From the NCBI GenBank assembly GCA_019828565.1, contig JAHDYR010000031.1, positions 102,046 to 166,045 on the forward strand: DNA of 64,000 nt. The letters run 5' to 3'. Below the pieces are notes generated by a model, which saw only the letters and a list, made by a program, of their open reading frames with translations, was not told the origin of the DNA and ran no database searches. Positions 28,522 through 37,310 of the stretch are shown one piece after another. The number at the start of each line of letters is the position of its first letter. Within the stretch, counting starts at the first letter, position 1. The translations under genes were made by a program, and so were the position numbers. This DNA comes from Carpediemonas membranifera. Lineage: Eukaryota; Fornicata.

Positions 28522-29040
28522 TTAATCTCTGGCGGGCTTGCCGCTTCGCTTCGGTGGGCGACGGGAGCGCTGAAAAGAAGCGCGTTCACGCTGGCGGTCG
28601 CCAAGCCTGGGGATCTTGGAAAGGGTGGAGAGGATCTTCTCCTCGATGATCGCCTCCGTAGCAGTTGGCTTAGCGCTGAGCAGAGCGTCAGTGGCGGTTT
28701 CCACCGCCAGGCCTACGTGGAACCCGTAGCGGTCCTTGATGGCAAGGGCCCTCTGGCGAGAGTAGAGCTTGTTGAGGAGCTCGGTTGATGAGGTGGACGC
28801 GTCAAACCGAATGGCTCGGTAGAGGCGCTGAATGAAGGCCCATTCCCCTCGCATGGAGTCCGAATGCGGAGGGGTCCAGTTGTTGGAGCGCCGTTCATCC
28901 TCAAGGTTGGAAATAAGGCCCCGCAAGGTCTTGAGCTCCTGCTCGAGTTGCTCGTTGGACTTCGGAGTTACTTCGATGTCCCGTTGTTGCTCAATGGTCT
29001 CCTGCAGTTGCTCAGGTGTCTCGTTGTTGGTCGGTGCCAT
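28522..29040 (-). CDS. Retroelement 1 gag-like protein
   Basis: 172 residues starting at ATG 29038-29040. Gln/Glu-rich N-terminal helices are followed by a helical core (EWAFIQRLYRAIRFDAS) and a basic tail (RSRRPPKRSGKP), as in gag proteins of YR retroelements, where the tail probably binds RNA. No zinc knuckle is present. Identification rests mainly on position ahead of RT. Confidence 0.65.
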   Translation of the reverse strand: MAPTNNETPEQLQETIEQQRDIEVTPKSNEQLEQELKTLRGLISNLEDERRSNNWTPPHSDSMRGEWAFIQRLYRAIRFDASTSSTELLNKLYSRQRALAIKDRYGFHVGLAVETATDALLSAKPTATEAIIEEKILSTLSKIPRLGDRQRERASFQRSRRPPKRSGKPARD

Positions 29041-29182
29041 CTCTAAAGCTTATTCCTTTGCCCTTCGTCCGAACTGACTTGCTCGGAGTTGATCTCGATC
29101 CTCTTCGCAGAATCAGATCAGCAAATCGAACCGTATCCGGCGCAGGACCCCTACGTCCTATTGAAGGCATGCCCCGCCAGTA

Positions 29183-29254
29183 GCAGCGGTGGTCTAGGGG
29201 TATGATTCCTGCTTAGGGTGCAGGAGGTCCCGGGTTCAAATCCCGGCCGCTGCC
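29183..29254 (+). tRNA. tRNA-Pro (anticodon AGG)
   Basis: A complete cloverleaf: 7-bp acceptor stem GCAGCGG/CCGCTGC, anticodon stem CCTGC/GCAGG with loop TTAGGGT (anticodon AGG), and T arm CCCGGGTTCAAATCCCGG, with a discriminator C typical of eukaryotic tRNA-Pro. Length is 72 nt with no intron and no encoded CCA. Internal A and B boxes (GGTCTAGGGGT; GGTTCAAATCC) would direct RNA polymerase III. It is sandwiched between retroelements 1 and 2; the outer end of element 2 is only 13 bp downstream. Confidence 0.97.
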
Positions 29255-29267
29255 TACTTTTTGGTCG

Positions 29268-29324
29268 TCCACAAAGTGTGGCTCTATAACAGAGAGCCCT
29301 CCTCTTAAATCCAACCAAAATGGG
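29268..29324. repeat. Element 2 B2 split repeat
   Basis: 57 bp identical to 29505-29561, beginning TCCACAAAGTGTGG and ending CCAAAATGGG. It forms the 3' outer end of element 2. Confidence 0.95.
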
Positions 29325-29423
29325 GGGGGCGAGTATTTACTTCGGGTGGCTTCCCCGAGCTCTTATGACAGACCCGGGTAAATCCTCGTCTCGCGGTCCG
29401 GTCAGGTCCTAACGGCTCCGACA

Positions 29424-29504
29424 CCTGCCGATGCGTTTCGAAGTGTGACCTAAAGTGCACATTGATCGGCGCGCGCAGGTGCCAGTGATGGTCCTGTGAC
29501 AGGA
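29424..29504. repeat. Element 2 A2 split repeat
   Basis: 81 bp identical to A1 at 32878-32958. It is joined without spacer to B1, which is how the circle junction of such elements is expected to look. Confidence 0.95.
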
Positions 29505-29561
29505 TCCACAAAGTGTGGCTCTATAACAGAGAGCCCTCCTCTTAAATCCAACCAAAATGGG
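29505..29561. repeat. Element 2 B1 split repeat
   Basis: Inner copy of the 57-bp B repeat, downstream of the pol stop on the minus strand. Confidence 0.95.
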
Positions 29562-29603
29562 ACACTCCCGCAAGACGTCCCTGTGGGACTAAAGCTTTGG
29601 GCC

Positions 29604-29673
29604 GGCGAGTCTATCTCGCCTCGACCAGAGTTAAGAATTAATGATGAATCCAGGCCGGCGAGTCCGTCTCGCC
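29604..29673. repeat. Two tandem hairpins in the 3' UTR of element 2
   Basis: Two stem-loops 53 bp apart, 29604-29620 and 29657-29673, both with stem GGCGAG/CTCGCC and a 5-base loop, within longer matching flanks (GGCCGGCGAGT). They lie between the pol stop and B1 and could be a 3'-end or packaging signal. Confidence 0.6.
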
Positions 29674-29716
29674 TCGGCCGTTCCCCTCGAACGCGGATGT
29701 TTAATGGAGGGGGTGG

Positions 29717-32380
29717 TTAAAAGTGGGGCCCGAGAAGGCTGAGGTTCATCCTCCTGGTGAGGTCCTCGTTTGTTCTGATGGCGTCAGCGACATAGCTGCG
29801 GAGGGAGGTGACGTCCTTCCATGTGCCCATTGAGAGGATCACCTCCAGCGGGACTCCTGATAGAGCCATCTCCGACGCTGCCCCCTTACGGAAGCTGTGG
29901 AGACCCGTCCGTGGACCGAACAACGCCTTCACGACTCGTCGGAGGTGTGCGGCTGTGAGCGGTTTGTCTCTGCTCAGGCGCCCGTTGACTATGACTCGCC
30001 AGATGGGGGTGTCATCAGCCAGGTAGTGTGTGCCCTCGACCCAGCGTCTAAGTGCCAAGGCCGGGTTGAAGGCGGCTGATAGCCATACGTATGGTACGCG
30101 CTTCTTAACTCCCGTTAGGATGGTCTTGGTCCGCTGAATGTGTAGGAGAATGTCGCCGTTCTTGAGTAGCTCCAGGTCGGCCGGGCATAGGGAGAGTATC
30201 TCGATGCCTCTGGACACCGTCAGATAGGCGACTGCCCCAAAGAGACATGCCTGATATGACTCAAAGTCGTCACTCCGGCGCCCCAGTGCCTCGATCATCT
30301 CAGCCTTGGTGATGGCGCGCGAGCCGCCGGTAGTTCCCGCCGTGCTGGCGCCCTTAGCCGCCTGCTTAACGATGTACTTGGAGTTGGCGGGCGGATGCCA
30401 GTCTTTGAGGAACTCCTGTAGCTGAACAATCCAGTAGCCCTTCCTCGCCACGTTCGATGGCCCGCAGAAGGAGCCTTCGTCCTTGAGGAAGGCTACAAGC
30501 TGGTCTCGATCCGACAGGCTGCGATCGCGAGAGCCTTCGAACCTGGCCACCCAGCCGGCCACCGTCCGAGCAGACGCGTGATTAAGGTGAATCACTCTGT
30601 CCGACCTGAGGACTCTGTGGAAAACGTCCTGAACGCCATCACATTGAACCGTAGGCGTCCTCTGTCCTGTAGGTGAAGTAGGTGGGCCAGATCTGAGCTC
30701 GAAGCCGGGACGGAGTTTCCAGGACGTCCAACTCTTGAGGAGTCTCATCTCCGGCGCTTGAACCTCTGGGTAGAGGAGAAAGACTGCTGAGGTCCAAGAC
30801 CTCGGGTGTCCAGTCTGAGTCTGAACTCTCGCTGTCGCTATCTTCTGGACTATGGCTGCCATAGACGAATTGGGGGCCCAGAGGACGCGACATCCAAGCC
30901 TTACGTCTACGTCCGCTGAGACTGTCTGGACTGGACCCCACTCCGCGAGGACAGATTCCATGCTGGACTCCAGAGAGGAAGGGAGTCGTGAGAAGCCTCT
31001 GGACAGCCGATCTGCTGCCAGGTTGATGATGCCCGGAGTGTGTAGTCCACGGAGTGTCAGGTTCCGGTCCTCCGCCTCCTTCTGGATCTGGGCTAGAATG
31101 TGCAGGGCCTGAGGTGGAGCCTTCGTAGACCCCGCCTTGTTGAGCCAGGCCAGAGCTGATGTGTTGTCTGAGAAGATCGATAGCTCGCGTTGGGAACTCT
31201 GTCTGCCGATCAGACGGATGCCCTGTAGGATTCCCGCGAGCTCCTTCACGTTGATAGATTCTGCTCTTAGTTCTGGAGTGAACGTGCCCGAGGCTGAGGT
31301 CCCATACTCGCCGTGCACGGCTGCTCCCCACTTGACTCCAGATGCGTCTGTCGATACGACGAGGTCTAAGGAGGGGTGAGCGCCCCAAAGCGACTGAAGT
31401 TCTCTGATGTCTCGGACTGGGCGCTCTCTTAGCAGTAGCAGCCACTCTTGCAGTAGCTCCTTGGAGAGTGGGTCCTGTTGAAGGTGTCTCAGCCGGAGGA
31501 AAGCCCCGTGGGCGGTTGTAGCGAAGTAAGTCAGTCTCCCGAGGATCTTGGCCCAAGTCTCCTGATCGATGGTCTTGCCTGCCAGAGCCTGATGAATGTG
31601 AGAGGAGTAACGTTTGGCCTTGTCCGCCGGGAGGCGTATTGTAAAACTCGCGGAGTCTATCACGAGCCCCAGATAGACCAATGACTGAGTCGGTGCCCAT
31701 TCTGACTTCTCCTCTGAGGTGAGGACACAGAGGTCGGCTAGAGTCCGCCTGATGCGCGGCACCGCCCTCCTCAGGATTTCTCGGTCGCGGTGAAATAAGA
31801 GGAAGTCGTCGAGGTAGACAACGATGGTAAGACCCGTCCGAAGGGCTAGTATCTTGGCGAGTTGGTTGGTGATCGTCTGAAACACGAACGGCGATGCGCG
31901 CCAGCCGAAGCCTAGCACTCTGTACTGAAACGCTCGTCCGTCTGGAAGATAGACTCCTAGCAGCTTGCGGTCCTCCTTCCGTACTGGTACTTGATGGTAC
32001 CCGGACTTGAGGTCGAACTTGACCATCCAGTCGCCCCTCTGGAGAAGGGAGAGAGCTCTGCGCAGACCGTAGAGCCGGAAGGATGAGCGCTCTGCCGAGC
32101 AGTCGTTCAGTATCGTGAGGTTGTGAATGATCCTCTTCGACTCGCCCTTCGGCACAGTAAACAGCGAGGCGGTGTGTCGCAGGGAAGAGGGATTCACTTG
32201 CTCTATGACGCCTGTCTCTATCAAGGAAGGAATCTGCTGGACAATGAATGGGTCGACTGTCGGCTGTTGCCTTGGTGCTGGTGGTTGACTTCTCAGACGG
32301 ATCTCGACCCCGTATCGTAACCAGTTGATCACCCGTTGTGATGCTCCCAACCTCTGCCACTCCCTCCACGCCGCGTTCAT
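29717..32380 (-). CDS. Retroelement 2 pol: RT-RNase H-YR in one frame
   Basis: An 887-residue uninterrupted polyprotein. RT: IIHNLTILNDCS, FDLKSGYHQVPV and the YLDDFLLF box. RNase H: STDASGVKWGAAV, SINVKELAG, FSDNTSALAWLN and HTPGIINLAADRLSRG. YR: LTVSRGIEILSL, LHSFRKGAASEMALSG and LRSYVADAI with the Tyr nucleophile. Unlike elements 1, 3 and 4, RT and YR are fused in a single frame here. The ATG is 14 nt after the gag stop. Confidence 0.93.
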   Translation of the reverse strand: MNAAWREWQRLGASQRVINWLRYGVEIRLRSQPPAPRQQPTVDPFIVQQIPSLIETGVIEQVNPSSLRHTASLFTVPKGESKRIIHNLTILNDCSAERSSFRLYGLRRALSLLQRGDWMVKFDLKSGYHQVPVRKEDRKLLGVYLPDGRAFQYRVLGFGWRASPFVFQTITNQLAKILALRTGLTIVVYLDDFLLFHRDREILRRAVPRIRRTLADLCVLTSEEKSEWAPTQSLVYLGLVIDSASFTIRLPADKAKRYSSHIHQALAGKTIDQETWAKILGRLTYFATTAHGAFLRLRHLQQDPLSKELLQEWLLLLRERPVRDIRELQSLWGAHPSLDLVVSTDASGVKWGAAVHGEYGTSASGTFTPELRAESINVKELAGILQGIRLIGRQSSQRELSIFSDNTSALAWLNKAGSTKAPPQALHILAQIQKEAEDRNLTLRGLHTPGIINLAADRLSRGFSRLPSSLESSMESVLAEWGPVQTVSADVDVRLGCRVLWAPNSSMAAIVQKIATARVQTQTGHPRSWTSAVFLLYPEVQAPEMRLLKSWTSWKLRPGFELRSGPPTSPTGQRTPTVQCDGVQDVFHRVLRSDRVIHLNHASARTVAGWVARFEGSRDRSLSDRDQLVAFLKDEGSFCGPSNVARKGYWIVQLQEFLKDWHPPANSKYIVKQAAKGASTAGTTGGSRAITKAEMIEALGRRSDDFESYQACLFGAVAYLTVSRGIEILSLCPADLELLKNGDILLHIQRTKTILTGVKKRVPYVWLSAAFNPALALRRWVEGTHYLADDTPIWRVIVNGRLSRDKPLTAAHLRRVVKALFGPRTGLHSFRKGAASEMALSGVPLEVILSMGTWKDVTSLRSYVADAIRTNEDLTRRMNLSLLGPHF

Positions 32381-32394
32381 GCATGGAAAGAGGG

Positions 32395-32877
32395 TTAGGT
32401 GTGGGCTCTCTTGCCGGAGGATCCTGTCTGAGTGCGACCTCGGTCCTGAGCGCGGCCACCGCGGCGAAAATTAGCGTCGCGCTTATCGCCCTTAGACTTG
32501 GCGCGGGCCGCCAGTTCCAGGACCTCGTCGCGATCAGGCACGCCCTTCGCCTTGCAATAGTTCTCGAACCGCTCTGCAGTAGCGTCAGTGTACACGTCCT
32601 TGATTAGAAGGTACTGGATTCTTGCAAAGAGAATGTTCCCGATCTCCTTCATCTTTGCGCCGTTCTCGATCCTATTCATGGTCTTGTATACGAATCTGGC
32701 CTCATCTTCGAGGCCGAACCTCTTTGGCATCTCCAGGAACAGTGGACGGCGAGCTGCTTCTGCTTGCTGCTCCAAAATTGCTTCCGATTGTATCTTAACC
32801 AAGCGCTCCAGCTTCTCGATACGCTTGTTAAGCTCATCGGGACTGTCTTGCGGCGGCAGGTCTTCGTTATCAGACAT
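32395..32877 (-). CDS. Retroelement 2 gag-like protein
   Basis: The ATG at 32875-32877 directly follows the A1 repeat. It encodes 160 residues: an acidic start, a coiled coil (LNKRIEKLERLVKIQSEAIL), a helical core (FGLEDEARFVYKTMNRIENG) and an Arg/Gly-rich tail (RRGGRAQDRGRTQTG) that probably binds RNA. It is positioned as gag. Confidence 0.7.
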   Translation of the reverse strand: MSDNEDLPPQDSPDELNKRIEKLERLVKIQSEAILEQQAEAARRPLFLEMPKRFGLEDEARFVYKTMNRIENGAKMKEIGNILFARIQYLLIKDVYTDATAERFENYCKAKGVPDRDEVLELAARAKSKGDKRDANFRRGGRAQDRGRTQTGSSGKRAHT

Positions 32878-32958
32878 CCTGCCGATGCGTTTCGAAGTGT
32901 GACCTAAAGTGCACATTGATCGGCGCGCGCAGGTGCCAGTGATGGTCCTGTGACAGGA
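32878..32958. repeat. Element 2 A1 split repeat (5' UTR)
   Basis: 81 bp identical to 29424-29504. It contains a CACTTTAGG variant of the initiator-like motif on the minus strand. Confidence 0.95.
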
Positions 32959-32995
32959 GCCACCTGACCCTCTACACTCTGTAGATCCAACGGGG
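32959..32995. repeat. Element 3 B2 split repeat
   Basis: 37 bp identical to 33280-33316, starting GCCACCTGACCC and ending CCAACGGGG. Its first base follows the last base of element 2. Confidence 0.93.
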
Positions 32996-33127
32996 GAAAG
33001 AATATTTACGCAAGAAACCCCTGTTTCGCCGCGTCAATATTCGAAGACTTACGCGCCTTCGGCTCCTAAGTAAGTCTTGGGTTTCCCTCGCGTACCGACG
33101 AGGGACGCTCTCCCGAGCGCGTTCTTA

Positions 33128-33266
33128 CAGCCACCGGCTGCGAATCGTTCGTCATCTGGCCGCATAAACTGCGCCGACCAATCTTGACCAATGACGCGGG
33201 CATCCGGCGATTGCCGGCCTCGCCCACGTCCCGTCGCCCTTGCGACAATGAGCTGGGGTACTACCC
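33128..33266. repeat. Element 3 A2 split repeat
   Basis: 139 bp identical to 36758-36896. It includes a copy of GCAGTTTATGC (minus strand) and the truncated gag start. Confidence 0.95.
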
Positions 33267-33279
33267 GCCCGACTCGCGG

Positions 33280-33316
33280 GCCACCTGACCCTCTACACTC
33301 TGTAGATCCAACGGGG
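33280..33316. repeat. Element 3 B1 split repeat
   Basis: Inner copy of the 37-bp B repeat, separated from A2 by 13 bp. Confidence 0.93.
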
Positions 33317-33408
33317 TTGTCCCGCCGGCCGAGGAGATATCATTAACTCCTAGCTGTCACCTCCCGTGAGGTCGCAACAGCCTGCACCATAAACATCCCA
33401 TCGAATGT

Positions 33409-34340
33409 TTACAGTGGCTTGCCCAAAAGAGACCTGGCGATGTCTCTCTGGACCGCGGGGTGCTGGCGGATGCCATTGCCGGTGTACGCCAGCAGGCTCT
33501 TCGCGGAGCGCCAGTTCCCCAGTGCCATCAGCACGTGCTCAGGAGTGCCGGCGACGGCGAGCTCGGTCGCCGCGCCCTTTCTGAAGCTGTGCCAAGTGAC
33601 GGAGTCGCCAAACACTGCTGCGATCCAGCGCCTCATTGCGCCTTCTGACAGCCCCTCTGTCTTGCTGATCGTGTCTCCGTTGACCTTCCTCCATAGTGAA
33701 TCCGTGTCGCGCTTCGTGGCCAAGTTGACCCAAAGCTGGAGCGCCTTCGCGATGTTGAATGAGTCAAAGGTGGCGTTGACCACGAGCTTCTTCACCGCTG
33801 TGGTAGTCTTGGTGCGTGCCATGAACAGCGTCGCGTCGCCCTCTGGGCTGAACGTCACGTCTCCCCTCGTCAGAGTGAAGATTTCCTTGCCGCGGCTGAC
33901 AGTTTGGAAGCAGAGTGCGGCGAACAAGACCGCCTGGAACGTCTTCGGATCTTGTTTCCAACGTCGGAAACCCGACCGGATTATGTCGCTCGTCACCGGT
34001 CGAGCCCCGCCAGTCAGTCTGGTGGTGGATGCTACGTTGCGGACTGATCGAATGATCTCGCTGCTGTCCTGCGGGGGGTCCAGTCGCAGATCAGTGGGGC
34101 CGCTTTGCAAATCCAGTGTCCCTTCTTGCCGATCGTGTCGGGCCCCGAGGTCTTGGCTTCGCTCATGAGGTGCTGCCTGAGCTGCGCCGCGTGTGATAGC
34201 GTGGTGTCTCTCGACGCGTTGAACTTGACGAGGTAGCCCGCGACTGCCCTGCGTGACGCCTCTAGGCTCAGATGTGAGAGCCTGTCGTGGTGGAGGAGGA
34301 ACTCGAAGTCCTGATGATCATCGCGATGAGCCTTATCCTG
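33409..34340 (-). CDS. Retroelement 3 tyrosine recombinase, two frames
   Basis: The catalytic part (33409 to about 34075) carries TVSRGKEIFTL, WHSFRKGAATELAVAG and LLAYTGNGI. The core-binding part (HHDRLSHLSLEASRRAVAGY through KKGHWICKAAPLICDW) is in the preceding frame and ends at 34032. The two join by a -1 change at the run of six C on the minus strand (34073-34078), right after the conserved Asp-Trp. The core-binding part itself overlaps the RT end in -1. The upper boundary is approximate. Confidence 0.75.
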
Positions 34341-36169
34341 CCCCTCTCGGCCAGCCGCGACAGCTCGGAGTCCGACAGAAGATCTTGGTTCACTCTGAAG
34401 TACATCTTGGGAACTGATGAGAGGGCTAGCAAGCGGCGGAGTTCTGGTGACGGGATGTCCGGAGTCACTATTATCGCAGCTGACCTCCACGTCTGAGGGG
34501 ATCCAGTCTGGGTCGGCGACCGAATCGTCCGAATATGCAGATATGTCGCTGGAATCATCGCTACTGGAGGAGCTGCGAAGACTCTCATCCCCGTCCAGTC
34601 CCGAGACAGGCCGTGTTCTGCGAGAGTCCATCCGTGCTGAGCGAATCCTGGGAGGGCCAGGCGGCGAGTGGGAGCGGCGGTCGCGTCGACCTGCACTGGT
34701 CCCCAGTTGCGCTGGATTCGCTCGAGGACTGAACGCGGGGTCGACCACTCGAGCTTCATGAACCGGCTCAGCCTGTCCGGCTCCACGTTGAGGTGTCCTG
34801 CGATGTGAAGACATCGAGCCACGAGGTTTCTGCTGTCGAGGTGTTGTTGCAGCTCGTGGAGTAGGCTCATGACTGTCTGGTCTGCTCTTGTCGATCCGCC
34901 CTTGTTGACCCACGAGACTACGGCCGAGTTGTCGCAGAAAACTGTCAGGGTGCGCACCTGCGGCTGTGGAGAGATGAGTTCGATGCCCCGAACGACTGCG
35001 AAAAGCTCCTTTGTGCAGATGTGGGCGTTCACTATGTGCGGGGGGAAGTGCCCATGCGCCGATCTGTTGTTCTCTCCGAGGTATACTCTGGCCCCCCAGC
35101 CGAAGCTGGATGCGTCGGACGCCACTGTCATCTCCAGGGAGCCTGTCATGTCCCAGAGGGCCCTGAGCTCGATAAATGACTTGGCTGGGCGCTGCTGCAG
35201 CAGTGAGACCCACTGGGCGAGCTCTTGCTTGAGGGCTGCATCCAAAGGTACTCTGCCTCTCGGCTGTCTTGCTTGCAACGGCCGCAGCTTGAGCTGTGCT
35301 GCATGCGCTGCGGAAGCGAAGAAGGAGAGACGCCCTAGGATCTTGGAGTAGTCGACGGCGCTGATGGAGTCGCTCTCCAACGCGGATATCAACGTCTGCT
35401 GATACTTGCGCGCCTTGTCGCTGGAAAGGCGCACTGAAGTGTTCTCCGTATTGATGAGGAGGCCGAGGTACTCCAAGCAGCGTGTAGGCTGAAGAATACA
35501 CTTGTCCAGCCCCGGAATGAGGCCGAGGGAGCGCATGAGCTCGAGGGCCTCGTGTGTTGCCCATGCCAGGTGCTCCTTGCGCGCAGACGATAGGAGGAAG
35601 TCGTCTAGATACACGCAAACGTGGATCTGGAGGCGCCTGGCGATGATCTTTGCGGCCTGGATGGTTATTGTCTGAAAGTAGAACGGAGCCGCGGTCCAAC
35701 CGAAGGGGAGTCCAGTGTAGCAGAATGCCTCGCCCTCCGGAGTGACCACGCCCAGAAGTGTCCTGTCCTGCTCCCTGACTGGGACTTGAGAGTACCCCGA
35801 GCGGAGGTCGATCTTCGTCATCCAGTCCCCGGCCGTGAGCGTCGCCAAAGCACGTTTGATGCCGAAGAGGCGGAAGACTCGGGTCTCCTCCGTCACGGTG
35901 TTGAGTTCTCGGAGGTCGTGTATTACTCGGATGTCGTCCGAGCCTTTCGAAACAGGGAAGATCGGGGCCGAATGGCGGAGGGACTGCAGGGTCGTTCTGC
36001 GGAGAATGCCCTCGTTCAACAGCTGTTGGAGCTTGGCCCGAACACGTGGGTCCAGTCGCGTCTGTGGTGCGGCCGCCGACGGAGGCGCGGTCAGTGATAT
36101 TGGAACGCCGTCTCTGAGTAGGCTGACGACGTGCTCTGAGGCGCCGAAGCGCTCCCAGAGTCGCCACAC
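34268..36169 (-). CDS. Retroelement 3 reverse transcriptase-RNase H
   Basis: 633 residues, uninterrupted. RT: VIHDLRELN, IDLRSGYSQVPV and the VYLDDFLLS box. RNase H: ASDASSFGWGARV, CTKELFAVVRG, FCDNSAVVSWVN and HIAGHLNVEPDRLSRF. It begins with MWRLWERFGASEHVVSLLRD, which matches the start of the element 2 polyprotein. Confidence 0.92.
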   Translation of the reverse strand: MWRLWERFGASEHVVSLLRDGVPISLTAPPSAAAPQTRLDPRVRAKLQQLLNEGILRRTTLQSLRHSAPIFPVSKGSDDIRVIHDLRELNTVTEETRVFRLFGIKRALATLTAGDWMTKIDLRSGYSQVPVREQDRTLLGVVTPEGEAFCYTGLPFGWTAAPFYFQTITIQAAKIIARRLQIHVCVYLDDFLLSSARKEHLAWATHEALELMRSLGLIPGLDKCILQPTRCLEYLGLLINTENTSVRLSSDKARKYQQTLISALESDSISAVDYSKILGRLSFFASAAHAAQLKLRPLQARQPRGRVPLDAALKQELAQWVSLLQQRPAKSFIELRALWDMTGSLEMTVASDASSFGWGARVYLGENNRSAHGHFPPHIVNAHICTKELFAVVRGIELISPQPQVRTLTVFCDNSAVVSWVNKGGSTRADQTVMSLLHELQQHLDSRNLVARCLHIAGHLNVEPDRLSRFMKLEWSTPRSVLERIQRNWGPVQVDATAAPTRRLALPGFAQHGWTLAEHGLSRDWTGMRVFAAPPVAMIPATYLHIRTIRSPTQTGSPQTWRSAAIIVTPDIPSPELRRLLALSSVPKMYFRVNQDLLSDSELSRLAERGRIRLIAMIIRTSSSSSTTTGSHI

Positions 36170-36204
36170 GTCGCCAGTTATCGATGGGAAGAGGTGGTTC
36201 TCGG

Positions 36205-36785
36205 TTAGTTTGACTGCCGGTTGCGACCGCGAGAGCTGCCGCCTCGGCCCCCGCCTCCCGGAGGCTGAAACTTGTCGCCCTTTCGCTTGGCTCCGTGAAT
36301 CTTAGACTTGAGCTCGAAGGACTCGATCTGGGACTCGTCGAGGGTTCCTTTGTCCGCGATGGCCTTCCATACCTGGTTCTGAAAGTAGGTGACTGTGACG
36401 TCGTTGTAATCTTCATCCTTCATCATCAGAGCTCTACGCCGGGCGGAGAGGAGGGGGAAAGACGCTTGAGGAGTTTCGTGTCTGTAGAAGAGGTGAGGAT
36501 CGTTTGAACCTTCCGAAGGAACTTCGCCTCCTCCAGAAGAGGGCGCTTCTTCGGCAGCTCGGTCATGGCCTCAATGTATGAAAGGGAAGCCATGATGGGG
36601 TCTTGTTCATCTTCTTCAAACGCCAGTTCCTCGTGGAAATCCGCTTCAGATTCGGCGCTTGCGGCGGCCATCCTCTCGAGGATCTTGGTGGATCTCTCCT
36701 GAGCTTTCTGCATCTCCTGCACCGTGGTACGCAGTTCTGCCACTTCCTCGGCCGTCGCAGCCACCGGCTGCGAATCGTTCGTCAT
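36205..36785 (-). CDS. Retroelement 3 gag-like protein in two frames
   Basis: The ATG at 36783-36785 lies 6 nt downstream of the initiator-like motif. The first frame (36426-36785) contains the gag-core block ELPKKRPLLEEAKFLRKV. The second (36205-36426) contains a helical segment and a Gly/Arg-rich tail (GGGGRGGSSRGRNRQ). Alignment to the gag of element 4 indicates one protein. A -1 shift at the C run on the minus strand (36453-36457) links them; alternatively the second is read from its own ATG, which overlaps the first stop codon. Confidence 0.6.
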
Positions 36786-36896
36786 CTGGCCGCATAAACT
36801 GCGCCGACCAATCTTGACCAATGACGCGGGCATCCGGCGATTGCCGGCCTCGCCCACGTCCCGTCGCCCTTGCGACAATGAGCTGGGGTACTACCC
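36758..36896. repeat. Element 3 A1 split repeat (5' end)
   Basis: 139 bp identical to 33128-33266. It contains GCAGTTTATGC and the gag start codon on the minus strand. Confidence 0.95.
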
Positions 36897-37022
36897 ACTC
36901 AGCTAGCTATCCTAGCCTCATGACATTCTTTTCATTAACCAACGGGGGGGCGCTTAATTTACACAATGTTAACGAGGAAGCTAGTGTAAGGTAAACGTGA
37001 AGTCCTCTCCGCTTACCGAGGT

Positions 37023-37046
37023 AAGGTAAGGTAATTACCTTACCTT
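37023..37046. repeat. Perfect 24-bp palindrome
   Basis: Two tandem AAGGT units followed by their exact reverse complement, centred on AATT. It lies between the B2-like and A2-like parts of element 4, at the 3' end of the truncated gag frame. Confidence 0.8.
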
Positions 37047-37310
37047 GAGAGGTCTCTTGCTTGGTAACTCCGAGAAGGTGTCCATCTCTGCCAGAGTTGC
37101 ATCTATGTCCTCCATCGTGTCCTCCTCCAACGATTCGGAGGTATTGAACCTAGCAACGGTTGAACTTTCGAGCATTTCGTCGTCAGGTTCTTTCTCTGGC
37201 GGAGGCGGAGGAGCAAGCCTGTTCAGGGCTTCGGACATGGAATTGATTGAAGCTTCTAGCTTATCTAAGCGTGTTGCCGTCGGATCCGGCGGATCCGAAC
37301 CTTGCGCCAT
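37035..37310 (-). pseudogene. Truncated gag 5' fragment (A2 position of element 4)
   Basis: 91 codons from an ATG at 37308-37310, 8 nt after GCAGTTTATGC. It reads to FSELPSKRPLK, which corresponds to the gag-core start in element 3 (ELPKKRPLLEEAK), and then stops at the palindrome. As in element 3, the A2 copy carries a non-functional piece of gag. Confidence 0.65.

Larger units (their letters stand above)
25529..29040 (-). mobile_element. Retroelement 1: tyrosine-recombinase retrotransposon (gag, RT-RNase H, YR)
   Basis: Order on the minus strand: gag (28522-29040), RT-RNase H (26383-28476) and YR (ending 25529). All three reading frames are long and uninterrupted, so this is the most intact coding copy besides element 2. 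The presence of a tyrosine recombinase instead of a DDE integrase places it in the DIRS/Ngaro/PAT order. No methyltransferase or hydrolase ORF is present, and no terminal repeats were recognised; coordinates cover coding sequence only. The gag end lies 142 bp from the tRNA-Pro gene. Confidence 0.85.
29268..32958 (-). mobile_element. Retroelement 2: YR retrotransposon with complete split direct repeats
   Basis: Plus-strand order: B2 (29268-29324), A2 (29424-29504), B1 (29505-29561), pol, gag, A1 (32878-32958). The A copies are 81 bp and the B copies 57 bp, both apparently identical within the pair. The A1-ORFs-B1-A2-B2 layout defines Ngaro/PAT/VIPER-type elements. A1 ends exactly one base before the gag start codon, so A is the 5' UTR. 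Identical repeats and intact ORFs suggest recent insertion. It sits 13 bp beyond tRNA-Pro and abuts element 3 directly at 32958/32959. Confidence 0.93.
32959..36896 (-). mobile_element. Retroelement 3: YR retrotransposon with split direct repeats
   Basis: Plus-strand order: B2 (32959-32995), A2 (33128-33266), B1 (33280-33316), YR, RT-RNase H, gag, A1 (36758-36896). B is 37 bp and A is 139 bp, identical within pairs as far as I can see. Here A includes the initiator-like motif and the first codons of gag, so A2 carries a dead gag start. The left end touches element 2 with no spacer. RT is intact; gag and YR each need a -1 frame change at a run of C. Confidence 0.9.
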
